Shown: piece by piece, positions 48,380 to 59,200 of the stretch
Numbering within the stretch: the first letter of the stretch is position 1
How the letters are laid out: the number at the start of each line of letters is the position of its first letter
NCBI RefSeq assembly: GCF_000497045.1
Contig: NW_015961970.1
Coordinates: forward strand, 248,802 to 312,801
Direction: 5' to 3'
DNA length: 64,000 nucleotides
From: Kalmanozyma brasiliensis GHG001
Taxonomy: Eukaryota > Basidiomycota > Ustilaginomycetes > Ustilaginales
Translations under genes and position numbers: made by a program
The notes under the pieces: model-generated
Told to the model about the DNA's origin: nothing
Seen by the model: the letters and a program-made list of their open reading frames with translations, nothing else
Databases searched by the model: none

Positions 48380-50872
48380 ATGTCGACTCGTCGTGGCTCA
48401 AATGGGAGGGACAGGGAGCTGACCAGCAACGGCACTCATCTACCCTCCTTCAGAGACTTGGTGTCCTTTCAACCGGACCATGCTCCCACACGACCTATGG
48501 AGCGTTCGACGAGTTCGAGGGATCGACGAGAAGATCGTATCGCCGAGACACCATCTCAACGACATCCAGAAGAAACCTTCGAGATTGTTAGCATCAAGCG
48601 AGCCGCCTCTCAGGCTTCCTATCGAGAGGTAGCTGACCCTCATTTGCGCAAAGACTACGAGCATGGTCACCATGAGTGGGCGCAAAGACGTGGAGAGAGC
48701 CTCCGTCCTGATCAAGACCGACGCAGCACAGGTCAGGGCAACAACGACCGTTCCTCTTCACGCTTCTTGCAGCCCGGAGATGATCATCAACAACAACACC
48801 TCTTACACGCAGAAGGCGGAAATCACGGCAATGGTCAGGCCCATCCGGCTCATCGAGCGTATAAGCCGGAGACGAATTCCGCCTCCGCCTCGAAACGAGA
48901 GGATCCGCCGCGTGAGGCAATCCCCGCTTCACGTCAGATGGTCCAGTCATCAAGAGAGTATCACGTTCTTGAGGGTGCACACTCGATTGGGCCACCAATG
49001 AGCGCAATGGAAGCGTCGAGACCGCCTCGACACGTGCAGCGATCCTACGAGCCCGAGCCGTACTTACCAAGTCACTCTGCTTCAGGACGTCATTCATTTC
49101 GAGCGACGGATCATTCGCGTGATGCCCGGTACGACACGAGTCAAAGCCGTCAGGATGATCGTGGGGATCTGCGTCTACGCCAGAGTGCACAGCCTCCAGC
49201 TCAGGCACGACCGCCGCCTGGTAGACACTACGACGTCCGTGGCTCTTCGAAAGTCCATCACGACGCCTACATCTATTCGCAGGAGAGGAGGCCCGAGGTC
49301 AAGTCTGCACAGCATGCCCACGCTAGCCAAGCATCAACATTCGTTGCTCCACATGATAAGGCAGCAGCACTACGTCAGCCGAGCCAACATCCAAATGGTG
49401 AAAGACCGTTCGAATACTCAGGCGCTCGACTACCCATGGAGACGCACCGTCCATCATCGTTCAGCAACACTGCACGACCCCTTGCAAGTCCTCGTTCAGA
49501 GCAAAGAGCCATGCCTCCGCCACAAGCTGGTGACAGGCCAAAAGAGCCACAGCATCGTCCAGGCAGAGCAGGCATCGGCTTACATCCGAGTCACTCCGCC
49601 AGAGCGACTCTGATATCGCCTCACCGCTCACGTCCCGAGGACAGCTATCGAAACCAGTCGGCTCAAGCAGGTGCTCGCGACTCCTCACAGGCGTCCAGAC
49701 CACACATTTTTAATGGCAACGGAGCTCCTCGCCTGAGCGAGCGACCGCCGCAACGGATCGCTGCGGTCGACGACGCACCAGTGCTTCGATATCATCATAC
49801 TGATCGAGCTATGTCTCCCGGCTACGGCGACCATCCTCGATACCCTTCGGCTCCGAACGGCAGACACGCATCAGCGACGATCAACAAAGTCAAGGTCGAC
49901 AGAGACCGCGACTTGGGAATACTCAGAAGCTCAGAGAGACAGCACCGTCCTCCTCTGCATCCTCCCCAGTCTCACCGATCCGACACCGTCGCGCCACCCT
50001 CGGCACACAGCCGCACCAACGGACGACATGAGCTGGCGTACCACTTCGAGATGCAGCAAAGACAGATGGAGGAGGAGCGTCTTCGCGCTCTTCGATCGAC
50101 GGAGTCGGTCAAGACGCCTCAGACTCCGCGGCCTCAAGAGCACAGTGTTAGGGCATCGTACCCTCAAGAACGGATCCAGTCTAGCCACAACCAGACTCCG
50201 ACGCCTTCGCCAATGCTTCGTGATATGCGATCACATGATCGAGGTAAAGGTAGACAAGACGACCAAATCAGAATCGTTGCAGAACCCAACACCTACTCCT
50301 GGGCAGACCGCAATAGACGCTCGGACTATCCACCGTTGCCACCGCTAACCAGTGCTCGTGGACCTGTACATCGCCCTTTCGAGCAGCAGACACCTTCGAA
50401 GAGCACGTATAGGGCCGATTCGTCCGTCGGATATCAGGTCAGAGGCAGTGGCGACGCCACGCCACGCACTGTTGGTCAGGGTCCACAGCCGATCGAGGCG
50501 CCTCGGCTCAGCGTTGATGCTCGACACCGACTGCGGGTCGCGGATCGCAGAAACGCACCTCAGGAGGGTCCACACCCTCCCGATCAGCAGAAGCGTCCTC
50601 CTCCCACAGCCGAACAACCCAACCGCCTGCACAATCATCATGATCCGCAAGCACCAGTCGTAGAATCACAGCACACACACCCCCGGCCCCCCGTCGACCA
50701 GCCTCAATCATCCATGCCCGCCCCTCCGAGACCTCTCAAACGCCAGCGTGCGGGATCCGACACCTCGCTCGTCCTCAAGAGTACACGCCTGGCTCTTGTC
50801 GAGGCCGAGACAGATCCTCACAGACCCACATCCTCGCTAGCCTTGCCTCATCGTCCTTGTTCTGAAAAGTAA
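48380..50872 (+). CDS. Large Arg/His/Gln/Pro-rich disordered protein, unknown function
   Basis: Single exon, 830 residues from ATG 48380 (ccgccATGtcg) to TAA. Composition is dominated by Arg, His, Gln, Pro and Ser throughout; a helix-prone stretch (HELAYHFEMQQRQMEEERLRALRS) at about residue 552-575 and a C-terminal PPRPLKRQRAGSD basic motif that could be a nuclear signal are the only local features. No catalytic domain or membrane segment. The unbroken 2.5-kb frame makes it a real gene. Its 3' end is 146 bp from that of SEC18 (convergent). Confidence 0.7.
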   Translation: MSTRRGSNGRDRELTSNGTHLPSFRDLVSFQPDHAPTRPMERSTSSRDRREDRIAETPSQRHPEETFEIVSIKRAASQASYREVADPHLRKDYEHGHHEWAQRRGESLRPDQDRRSTGQGNNDRSSSRFLQPGDDHQQQHLLHAEGGNHGNGQAHPAHRAYKPETNSASASKREDPPREAIPASRQMVQSSREYHVLEGAHSIGPPMSAMEASRPPRHVQRSYEPEPYLPSHSASGRHSFRATDHSRDARYDTSQSRQDDRGDLRLRQSAQPPAQARPPPGRHYDVRGSSKVHHDAYIYSQERRPEVKSAQHAHASQASTFVAPHDKAAALRQPSQHPNGERPFEYSGARLPMETHRPSSFSNTARPLASPRSEQRAMPPPQAGDRPKEPQHRPGRAGIGLHPSHSARATLISPHRSRPEDSYRNQSAQAGARDSSQASRPHIFNGNGAPRLSERPPQRIAAVDDAPVLRYHHTDRAMSPGYGDHPRYPSAPNGRHASATINKVKVDRDRDLGILRSSERQHRPPLHPPQSHRSDTVAPPSAHSRTNGRHELAYHFEMQQRQMEEERLRALRSTESVKTPQTPRPQEHSVRASYPQERIQSSHNQTPTPSPMLRDMRSHDRGKGRQDDQIRIVAEPNTYSWADRNRRSDYPPLPPLTSARGPVHRPFEQQTPSKSTYRADSSVGYQVRGSGDATPRTVGQGPQPIEAPRLSVDARHRLRVADRRNAPQEGPHPPDQQKRPPPTAEQPNRLHNHHDPQAPVVESQHTHPRPPVDQPQSSMPAPPRPLKRQRAGSDTSLVLKSTRLALVEAETDPHRPTSSLALPHRPCSEK

Positions 50873-51018
50873 GACTGTTCAATGTCGTCAAGTTGGGTGC
50901 ATGTGAAGCATTGTAAAAGAGTGGTACTGTGGCAGCGAGTGTCGAGATTGTCGCAGAAGAGTCGACAGTTACCTTGAGGGGTTCCAGGTGCAACCCCGGA
51001 TGTCTGAGCCCAGCAAAC

Positions 51019-53652
51019 CTAGTTGAGATCCACATCAATATCCACATCAATCGCGCCGCTCTGCACGCTCGACAGACTACTGGCCAATCTATCTGCGGGA
51101 TCGTTATCCAACCTAGCCATCTCGATCTCGCTGAGCAGCTTCTTGACGCCAATATTCAACTTTCCCTCTTCACCCAATCCCGCCTGGGCCAACAGCTGCA
51201 GACACCTTTGCTTGTCCCCTTCATCATCAAACAGCTGCATCTGCCTGACGACGTGGTCGACGCTGCGCAAACTCGTGATGTTGGGCACCCGAATCTCGGC
51301 GATGAAGGCATTGAGCATCTCCATCTCGTGCAGCATGCGGCGGTTGCTTGTGGTTGCCAACACCAACAGCCTTTTGTCCTTTGGCGGTCGCTTGCCCAGC
51401 AGCACGGCCAACGCTTGGAGCACCGAATTCGAAAACCGAGGCCCAATGCGTACCCACTCGACAATCTTTTCAATGTTGTCAATGACAATGATCGAGAGGG
51501 GCGACTTGTACGCGTCGTTGAAAACCTTGTTGAGGTAGTTGATCTTTTGAGCGTCGCCCATGCCGATCATGCTTTCGGGCGAGATGAGCTTGATGAACGG
51601 ATAGTCGGATGCGATGGCGATGGTGGCAGCGAGCGCCGTCTTGCCCGAACCAGGCGGGCCATGCAGCAAGACGGTGACGAGAGGTGTACGTTGCGACGTC
51701 CGCACCTGCTCGACGCGAAGATGTCCATCGCGTAGGATGACATCGATGTGCGGCGCAAAGTGCATGATGCCGTTCTGGACGACTTGCGAGAGCTCTTCTT
51801 CGGCAACACCAAAGGCTGGCTTGACTTCTTCGAGAGCGTTGAGGAAGTCCTGGTGCTGCACCTTCATGTTCTCTACGTCGTTGGAGATGCCCGCCATGGT
51901 GCCCACTTTGACGTGGCGGTTGAAGGCGAACGACGTCGCCGATTTGATCAGACCCGCAATCTCGGCACCGGAGAAGTTCTTGGTGAGCCCCGCCAGCTCG
52001 TCGATGTTGACATCGGTGTCCATGACGCCGTTGGTGCGCATCTTGCTCGTGTGGATGTTGAGGATTTGGCGACGACCGAATTCGTCCGGCAAACTCACTT
52101 CGACGTGCACCTCGAGACGGCCAGGACGCAGGAGCGCTTCGTCAATCATGTCGAGTCGGTTGGTCATACCAATGACGAGGATGTTGTTGAGCTGTTCAAC
52201 ACCGTCGAGCTTGGCCAAGAGCGTATTGACGACGTTGTCACCAGCCGATGTCGCGCCGGCACCACCGGAGCCACGCTGCCTCACCATGGCGTCGAGCTCA
52301 TCCAGAATGATGATGTGCAGCTGCGACTCGTCTCCCTTGGCTTTTTGCTCTGCTTCAGCGTCGGCAAACAGCTTGCGCACGTTCTCCTCACTTCCACCGA
52401 CGTACTTGTTGAACACCTCGGGACCGTTGACGATCTTGGGCTCGCGAGCGTTGAGCATCTTTCCGATCTGTCGTGCCAGCAGCGTCTTACCTGTACCGGG
52501 AGGACCGTAGAGCACCATACCCTTGACGTGCTGAATGCCGAGCTTCTCGACGAGCGCTGGTGGGAAGATACGGGATGCGAAAGCTCGTCGAAAGATGTTG
52601 GCGAATTCCTTGTCGAGACCACCAACGCCCATATCTTCGAACTTGAAGTTGGGCTGCAGGATCGCGTTGGGAGGAGGACGGTTGCCGGATGCCTTGAGCT
52701 TGACACCGCCATTCTGTGCGGCGGAGAAGTTGATCTCTGTCTGAGCGATCAGGAGACCACGATCAGATCGGCTTGGCTGGGATGCTCCATGGGCACCAGC
52801 CTGCCCTCGCTGCTGGATCTCGTGCAGCTCGACGACCTCTACGCCCTTGATCGTTGCTACCAGGTTCATGCCCTGTACTTCGAAGACATACACTTGTCCG
52901 ACCGTGAAGATATGGTTCTCGAACGCCTTTGTGAACTTCTTGGCCATGTCACCGGTGTCGTAGGCTTGCGGTGCGACTTCGCCTTTACTAAGGTAAGCCA
53001 CCTCGATGTCGATGCTGCCGAGGTAGACGCTGTTGCCGAAAGCGAAGGGGTCGTAGCTCTCCGCTTGCACCGTCTGACCCTGGATGGACAGGCCAGCCCA
53101 TCTTCGCTGCAGCATCGCAGTGCCGAGTGTTCCTGGCTGGATCGTCCCTGTTGAGTCGGAACGAGCAGTGAAGACGTACATGCCATCGACCAACACATAC
53201 TGGGTGGACCCCCACTCCTGAGGGTTGATGACGAGGCAATTGGAGTGGGTCAGCTGGTCTGGGCATTTGACGATGAGATAGCCACCGCCGGCTGCACGCT
53301 GCGACGGCGCCTTCTCTGAGCTGTACCCAGCGCCGCCAGCACCGCCTGCACCCCCAGAGAAGCCAGCACCGCCGCCTCGATAGCCCGAGCCGCCGCTGGG
53401 CCGAGGTGGAGTGGCAGGAGCACCACCACCAAAGCCCGCTCCTCCTGCACCGGCGCCACCACCGAAGCCTGCGCCTCTGAAGCCTGCGCCACCACCACTG
53501 TAGCCAGCAGCGGCTTGTCGACCGGATGACGCGGGGGCAGATGTGTACGGATTGCTGGCACCGTCGCCGTAAGGATTATTGCCTCCAGCGCCACCGCTGA
53601 CCCTGCCATAGCCGGCACCGCCGGATCCGCCGCCTCTAAGGAATCCTGCCAT
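51019..53652 (-). CDS. SEC18: SEC18/NSF, SNARE-disassembly AAA ATPase, with Gly-rich N-terminal extension
   Basis: Single exon, 877 residues. The first 120 residues are Gly/Ala/Ser-rich (GGGAGFRGAGFGGG-type repeats), absent in yeast Sec18 (758 residues). The N-domain follows (YLIVKCPDQLTHSNCLVINP...). D1 has Walker A GPPGTGKTLLARQIG, Walker B IIILDELDAM and VIGMTNRLDMIDEALLRPGRLE. D2 has GPPGSGKTALAATIA and IIVIDNIEKIVEW, the altered Walker B typical of NSF D2. Sec18 with alpha-SNAP (Sec17) takes apart SNARE complexes after membrane fusion. The tRNA-Asn copy 2 lies 230 bp upstream of its start. Confidence 0.96.
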   Translation of the reverse strand: MAGFLRGGGSGGAGYGRVSGGAGGNNPYGDGASNPYTSAPASSGRQAAAGYSGGGAGFRGAGFGGGAGAGGAGFGGGAPATPPRPSGGSGYRGGGAGFSGGAGGAGGAGYSSEKAPSQRAAGGGYLIVKCPDQLTHSNCLVINPQEWGSTQYVLVDGMYVFTARSDSTGTIQPGTLGTAMLQRRWAGLSIQGQTVQAESYDPFAFGNSVYLGSIDIEVAYLSKGEVAPQAYDTGDMAKKFTKAFENHIFTVGQVYVFEVQGMNLVATIKGVEVVELHEIQQRGQAGAHGASQPSRSDRGLLIAQTEINFSAAQNGGVKLKASGNRPPPNAILQPNFKFEDMGVGGLDKEFANIFRRAFASRIFPPALVEKLGIQHVKGMVLYGPPGTGKTLLARQIGKMLNAREPKIVNGPEVFNKYVGGSEENVRKLFADAEAEQKAKGDESQLHIIILDELDAMVRQRGSGGAGATSAGDNVVNTLLAKLDGVEQLNNILVIGMTNRLDMIDEALLRPGRLEVHVEVSLPDEFGRRQILNIHTSKMRTNGVMDTDVNIDELAGLTKNFSGAEIAGLIKSATSFAFNRHVKVGTMAGISNDVENMKVQHQDFLNALEEVKPAFGVAEEELSQVVQNGIMHFAPHIDVILRDGHLRVEQVRTSQRTPLVTVLLHGPPGSGKTALAATIAIASDYPFIKLISPESMIGMGDAQKINYLNKVFNDAYKSPLSIIVIDNIEKIVEWVRIGPRFSNSVLQALAVLLGKRPPKDKRLLVLATTSNRRMLHEMEMLNAFIAEIRVPNITSLRSVDHVVRQMQLFDDEGDKQRCLQLLAQAGLGEEGKLNIGVKKLLSEIEMARLDNDPADRLASSLSSVQSGAIDVDIDVDLN

Positions 53653-53883
53653 TGTATGTTGGGTCTTGCCTGTTTAGGAGTATGTGACGCGATGACAGGA
53701 TGTGATTGAGTGAAGGGAAGGATGTGAACAAGCGATTTCGAACCTTCCACGTCCAACACCCCGCCGAGGTCGAACACGGACACGCAGCTGACTCTTGGCC
53801 GACCTGGTCTGTGCTGCAAACTGCTCTGCCAAACCATTGAGAAGTTTATGAACGCTTTCCGGCGCTCCGCTGCTATACATCCT
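53653..53883. promoter_or_regulatory. SEC18 promoter region
   Basis: 231 bp between the SEC18 start and tRNA-Asn copy 2; holds the SEC18 promoter. No supported gene. Confidence 0.35.
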
Positions 53884-53957
53884 GGCTCCTTAGCTCAGTT
53901 GGTTAGAGCGTAGCACTGTTAATGCTGAGGTCGGCGGTTCGAGCCCGCCAGGGGTCG
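53884..53957 (+). tRNA. tRNA-Asn (anticodon GTT), second copy
   Basis: 74 nt, identical base for base to the copy at 26005-26078, including stems, GTT anticodon loop and B box. It is preceded by tatacatcct and followed by T-rich DNA (ttttctttttgg), a usable Pol III terminator. Confidence 0.95.
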
Positions 53958-54451
53958 TCTTTTCTTTTTGGAGGTGCATTCTGAAGCCCCTTTTTTTGCC
54001 TCTCTCAGAAAATTCTACCCGAAACATGTGAGCCTCGGTCTTGCACATCTGAGCCGCTCAGAGGCCGACAGACCCTTCTCTGCCGCGCAGACAATGTCGG
54101 ATAGACCTGACCAGGTTCGGCCTCGTGGTTGGTGCTAACGAGCTTGGAGGAGGGCCAGAATCACGGGTGAGTGAACCATAGCATGCATGGCAGACCTCAC
54201 TTGCCCTTCCCGACACCGACGACTCCAGATGTTTGTTCGACACTTCATTCCAACAGCCCGACACACTTGATAAAGTCTCCTCATCCAAGATGGCGTCCGC
54301 TTCAGACATCTTCGAACACGCCAATCGACCCGCTCGGTCTCTCGCACTGTCGACATGTAGCACAGATCCGATCAAGTTTTCGCATACGAGACAAAAGAAA
54401 GGATGGGGTGTGGTTTTGGGTGTGCACGCTGGCATCGCCGATGTGGCGAAC
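53958..54451. other. Intergenic region, tRNA-Asn to TCTP 3' end
   Basis: About 490 bp, begins with the T-rich Pol III stop. Short open frames only; contains the 3' UTR of the TCTP gene. Confidence 0.35.
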
Positions 54452-55636
54452 TTAGATCTTGGTCTCGCGCAGGCCGTCCTTCCAGAAGACGAGGTAAGGA
54501 GTGGTACCGTCCTCGCGGTAGTTCAACAGGGCGACCATTCCCTCGGGGTCCATCGATTCGCCGGTGTAGAACTCCCAGTCGCCGAAGGAGCCGACGACCT
54601 TCTTGGCAAAGGCGGCGGCGCCCTTCTCGAAAGCGGGCACGCGGTCCGGGTTCGACTCCTGCAGCTTGGCCTTGACCGTCTTCATGTAACCCTTGAGGTA
54701 GCCGAGGTACGACTTCTTGTCGAACGAGGTCGACTGGAGACGGAACGAGTGCACAATGTTGATCACCTGCTGAGCACCGTTCTCGAGCGCCTCGGCCTGC
54801 TCTTCGGCCGAAGGGTTGCCTCCAATGTCGACATCACCGTCCGAAACGACAATGTTGGCAGCGTCCACCTCCCAGACAATGTCGTCGACCAGCTTCATCT
54901 CGTAGCCGTCCGAGCACATCTCGTCGTTAGAGACAACGTCAGTGAAGAGCTGTGCGGGGTAGAAAGGGGACAAAAGGGTCCGTTGCGTCAGTACAAGAAG
55001 AGCTATGCAAAATTGAGCTGGAGCGCCCAGCGCTAGCTGGGGAATGGCGACGGAGCGACGACTCCATCGAGTGTCGGTCGTGCAACAGGTCGGGCTCGAC
55101 GCGGAAGTGGACCGGAAGCTGCTTGTCGATAGCCTGCGGTGTGAAACTTAATGTCGCGAAATGAACTATGACCACTTTCGGGATGCTACAAATCCGGGCA
55201 AGCGACGAGTGGCGAGCCCAGCAGTGCTCGAATCAGCTCTTCTCCGAGGATTGCAGCGGCAGCAAAAGGCCCAAAGCAGCTGTACGGATCGGTGTCGCCT
55301 GCGTTGTCGCCTCCGCGCCTCCGCGCCGCAACAAGAATGTGCTGCCCAAGCGTCGCTCGGAGGCTGCTGTTGGTGCAGCAGTCAGCGCGAGACCGTTGAA
55401 AAAAGATGGCCCATTCCTCGCAGGTTGCCTTGAGCGATCCATCATGGTAACGCAGATCGTCTTGACTCCGCTAATGACCGATGCACGCCGTGCCGCGAGA
55501 TTCCTCACGGCGAGTACATGGCTTTGACGACGAGGCGTAGTCCTCGTAGAGACTTGTCCGTAGAGGCTCCGGGTGGACGGTTGCTATTCCCGGCCAGTGA
55601 TGTACGCTCCATATGCGGTTGACAGCTTACCTTCAT
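54452..55636 (-). CDS. TMA19: TCTP/TMA19, translationally controlled tumour protein homologue
   Basis: Exon 2 (54949-54452) encodes LFTDVVSNDEMCSDGYEMKLVDDIVWEVD through SYLGYLKGYMKTVKAKLQES and a C-terminal PYLVFWKDGLRETKI. The first two residues come from exon 1, which has only six coding bases (55636-55631, ATGAAG), joined across a 681-nt intron (GTAAGC...GCACAG). Total 167 residues, the normal family length; TCTPs start with a short M-x-x-[YF] stretch just as this join gives. TCTP is an abundant cytosolic, ribosome-associated protein linked to growth and stress. The in-frame Met at 54973 inside the intron gives a non-TCTP start and is rejected. Confidence 0.9.
54950..55630 (-). other. Long first intron of TCTP
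   Basis: 681 nt, the longest intron in the window; others are 71-251 nt. Ends GT...AG. Highly expressed fungal genes often carry such long first introns with enhancer function. I looked for C/D snoRNA boxes here and found only a weak match without a terminal stem. Confidence 0.75.
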
Positions 55637-56213
55637 GTTTGCGAATTGTTTTGTAGGGGATGATACCGATGTAGGGTGATGGAGAAGAGGAAGCAACGTT
55701 GGCTGAGCTCGGAATCGCGACAAGCGCTCACGGTTCTTCTCACTGAGAAGTTGGCCTTAGCCACTGCAGCCGCATGCTGAAGGAGAGAAAAAAAGGTGAA
55801 ATTTTGGAAGAACGGTCCAAGCTGGCCAAACGCTCAGAAACTTTTGAATGCGGGAAATAGAAAGTCTTTGAAAGTGCCTAAATTCAAATGCTCGATTACA
55901 GATCGCCTCCCCCGCTTCAAAGCTTCTTCTGCCCGTTGGACCCTCTTTTTGTTCGCGCAGCTCGCCTGCGACGTGTCGAAGGTCTGCTGCAAGGCAAGGC
56001 CCGCACGTGTTGCTGTCAGGCCGGCGCTATTCAGCCCCATTCAGACCGTTCCCCTCACGACGCAGCGGCGACGATACGCGCGTCTCTCTGACACGATGCG
56101 AGAGCCCACACTTGCGATCAACTGAACAGTGTTGAACCATAACAAGACATTAATATTAGCAATAACCGCAGGAACCAGTATAAATGAAGGTGACGACTGG
56201 GGGAAAAAAGTCT
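55637..56213. promoter_or_regulatory. TCTP promoter and RasGAP 3' side
   Basis: 577 bp upstream of TCTP. It holds its promoter and 5' UTR and, at the far end, the 3' UTR of the RasGAP gene. Short open frames are not supported. Confidence 0.35.
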
Positions 56214-59200
56214 CTACGTGGTGCCGACATCTGTCAGACCGAGCACCAACTGAATGCTGAGTTTGCAGAGTACATGCCTCCTTCCTTCCATCAGAGGCAC
56301 AAAGGTGCCGCAGCCTAGCAAGCTGGCGTAACCAGATTCGACGAGGTAGGCGGTGGGGCCTCCGCGTTTGGCAGTCTCCCTTGCCTGGGCGGCGAAGAAG
56401 GGCTGGCTGACCGCCGTCTGGGCGATGCCGTGCACCGCATCGAGGATGGCGCCGTTGGAGCAGTTGACAAAGATGTCCTTCATGCTTGGCGCCAGGCTGT
56501 CGTACAGGATGCTGACGATCGCAGGCACCTCGCGCGCCGCCTCGTTCAGGAAGCCGTACAGCATCAGCCGCTCCCCGTCCGACTCGGCGTGCTGCAGCAG
56601 TGAGGTGACGAGTGTGACCAGGAGCAAGGCGATGCGGTTGTTCAGCACGTCCAGGTACTCTTGCAATCCCTTGTAGCCGGAGCGACGCGATTCGACCGCT
56701 GCCTCGCAGATGCTCGCGTCGACACCGGCCAGCGCCAGCAGCTGACCAAACTCTTCGGGACGCGTTGCGGTGGGGAGCAGACCCACAAAGAAGCCAAGCT
56801 GTCGCTCCGAGATGCGACCGCTCCTGGATCGCAGCTCGCCGTGTCCATCCACACCGCAGTGATGCAGCATGGACTGCATCAGCTTGGTCGTCGCCTCCTT
56901 GGTGGACGGATGTCGCAGCCCTTTCACCAGCAGCGCTGCCATGCCAAACGAAAAGTTGATGTCAAAGTCGACGCCCGTCTCGTCGTCCAGCTTGCAGGCC
57001 AGATCGCGGAATTCGAAGCGGGCATCCAGAAGGTGGTTGATGAGGTCGTCTCCTTCGCCGAGCGGGATGCCGCGCTCCCAGATGCTCTCCACCGTCGAAT
57101 GCATCAGCTCCACGCCCGCCTTGAACAAAGGAATGTGGCCGCACTGCACCATCGCAATGCCGAGCCAGAACATCTGCGGCAGGTAGCGCGATCGCGAGGG
57201 CAGGATCTTCACCACCTTGCCTAGACACGTCACGATGCTGATCAAGGTCATGTCGGCGTTGCTGCTCGCCCACTCGGAGAACGAGCCGCGCAACGACACC
57301 AGGATCTGGTACAGCAGATCGTCGTCGATCTCGCCCTGCGCCAGACATCCGAGCAGCACGAAGGCGCGCGACTGGATGATCGGATTGTACTGGAAAGCGG
57401 TGCTTGTGACCAAGCTTGCCAGGCGGGCTCGCCAGCTGTTGGCAGCGTCCGTATTGGGCGCGGCAGCATCGGCCACCTCGTACATCAGCGTCGCCAGGCG
57501 TTCGATCGATGCGTTGTCTGGCGCATCACGCACGATCTCTTGCGATGCTCCAAAGGCTGCGTTGACAGCGCTGCTCTGCGACGCTACAGGAAGACCGAAC
57601 AGCTTGAGCGATTCGGGCTTGGAAAGCTGGTCGAGCAACACGCGCAGCTTGGCCACCGCCTCGGCACTGCGTGGTGTCGCCTCCTCCGGCTTCCGAGCCT
57701 CGCGCGGATCCTCGGTGCAGAGCGAATGTACGAGATTGATGGCGCTGCCGTAGATGGAATAGCGTGTCGCGTCAACACCATTGCCGGCGAGCAGCAAGAT
57801 GACGTGCAGCAGCTCGGGCAGGTATAGGAGCGCCTCGACTCGGTTGGTGAACGACAGCACCATATTCATCCGCACCAGCGTCGCAATCTCCTTCCACGAG
57901 GCGTTGAGATGCAGCTGCGAAACGACCGGATTCTGCGCCGTCTTGGCCACGACCTTGCGCAAACGGGAGAGCAGCTTGCCCCGCATGTTGATCGAGGAGA
58001 ACGAGACCATCGTGTCGAGCACGGCCTCGAAGCGCTCGGTGTGCAAGCCCGAGTCCATGGCGGCTTCGGCGAACACGTCCAAGAAGGTCGGGATGAGGTC
58101 GTCCAGCCGGCTCAGCTGCGACCACACGCACCGCTGCATGATCGCGTACATATCTGGCTGCTTGGTGGTGATGCTGATGAGATGTCCAAGGATCTCCTTG
58201 ATGCGCCGGTGGTGCTCGCCCTGCTCCTCACGCGAGGTGTGCACGAACATGACGAGGTTCGACAGCCAGGGAGACAGATAGTGCAGGCAGACCGTCTTTT
58301 GGCTGGGCGATGCGCGCTCGAAGCCATCGAAGAAGGACAGCAAGAACTCGAGAGTGACACCCGGTGCTGCCACCGCAAAGTCCTTGCTGAGGTCCGTGAC
58401 GAACGCCATCGTGTTGGCCGGAAGAGCCAGGCCGCGGGAGCTGAGCAGCCGCTTCTTGGCGCTGCTGGCGCCGAAGTTGAACGAAGTTGACAGCGCGCAG
58501 AGCAGGTTGTAAGCGCTGAGCCTCAAGGCGGAGTCGTTGCTGGTGATGTTGTGCATCGCCATGTTGAGCAGCGTGCCTGGTACGTCGTTCGGGCGCAGGA
58601 CACGATCGACCGGGTTGTCGGCTCGGAATTTGGACGCACGTGCTTTTGCCTGTCGCAACGCCTGCACCACCTCGGAACGCTCGCGACTGGTGAAGACAAA
58701 GTTCATCGAGCCGTTGCGGCACGACAGGAAGAACGTATTGTCGTCACCGCGGATCGAGATGGAGCGCACATCGTCGATGTCGGACAGATGGAAGACGTCG
58801 TTGAGCTGAACGGAAGTGTTTGGCAGCCAGTCTTGCTGTTTCAAGCCGGTGATCTGCAGATACTCGCCGCCGATGTTGAACGTGACCGGCGTCAGGGTAC
58901 GGTAGTACCAGACCAAGGTGATCTGATCGAAGCTGACCTCCGCAGGCGAGCCGAGGATCGTCATGGTCATCTGGTCCAAGGCGAGATTGCGCCTTTCGAC
59001 CCACAACTCGATTTCCGACAAGGCGGAGCAGTGCACGACATTCTGCAGCGAGGTCATGCGATCTGCGACCTCATGTTTGAGCGTGGAGTCGTTGTACGTG
59101 GCTGTGCTCCAGAACTGCAGCTCCGCGCGTGCGATGGTGTTGGGATTGACGAAAAAGACGTTGACTGCGTTGGCGAGAATCGAAGCTGGCACCAAGGAGC

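Noticed and set aside
51748..53154. 468-codon open frame on the plus strand inside SEC18
   Set aside because: It is exactly antisense to the conserved SEC18 frame and shows no domain; long antisense frames are common in GC-rich coding DNA.
55382..55446. Possible C/D snoRNA in the TCTP intron
   Set aside because: A near box C and a box D exist on the minus strand, but there is no convincing terminal stem.
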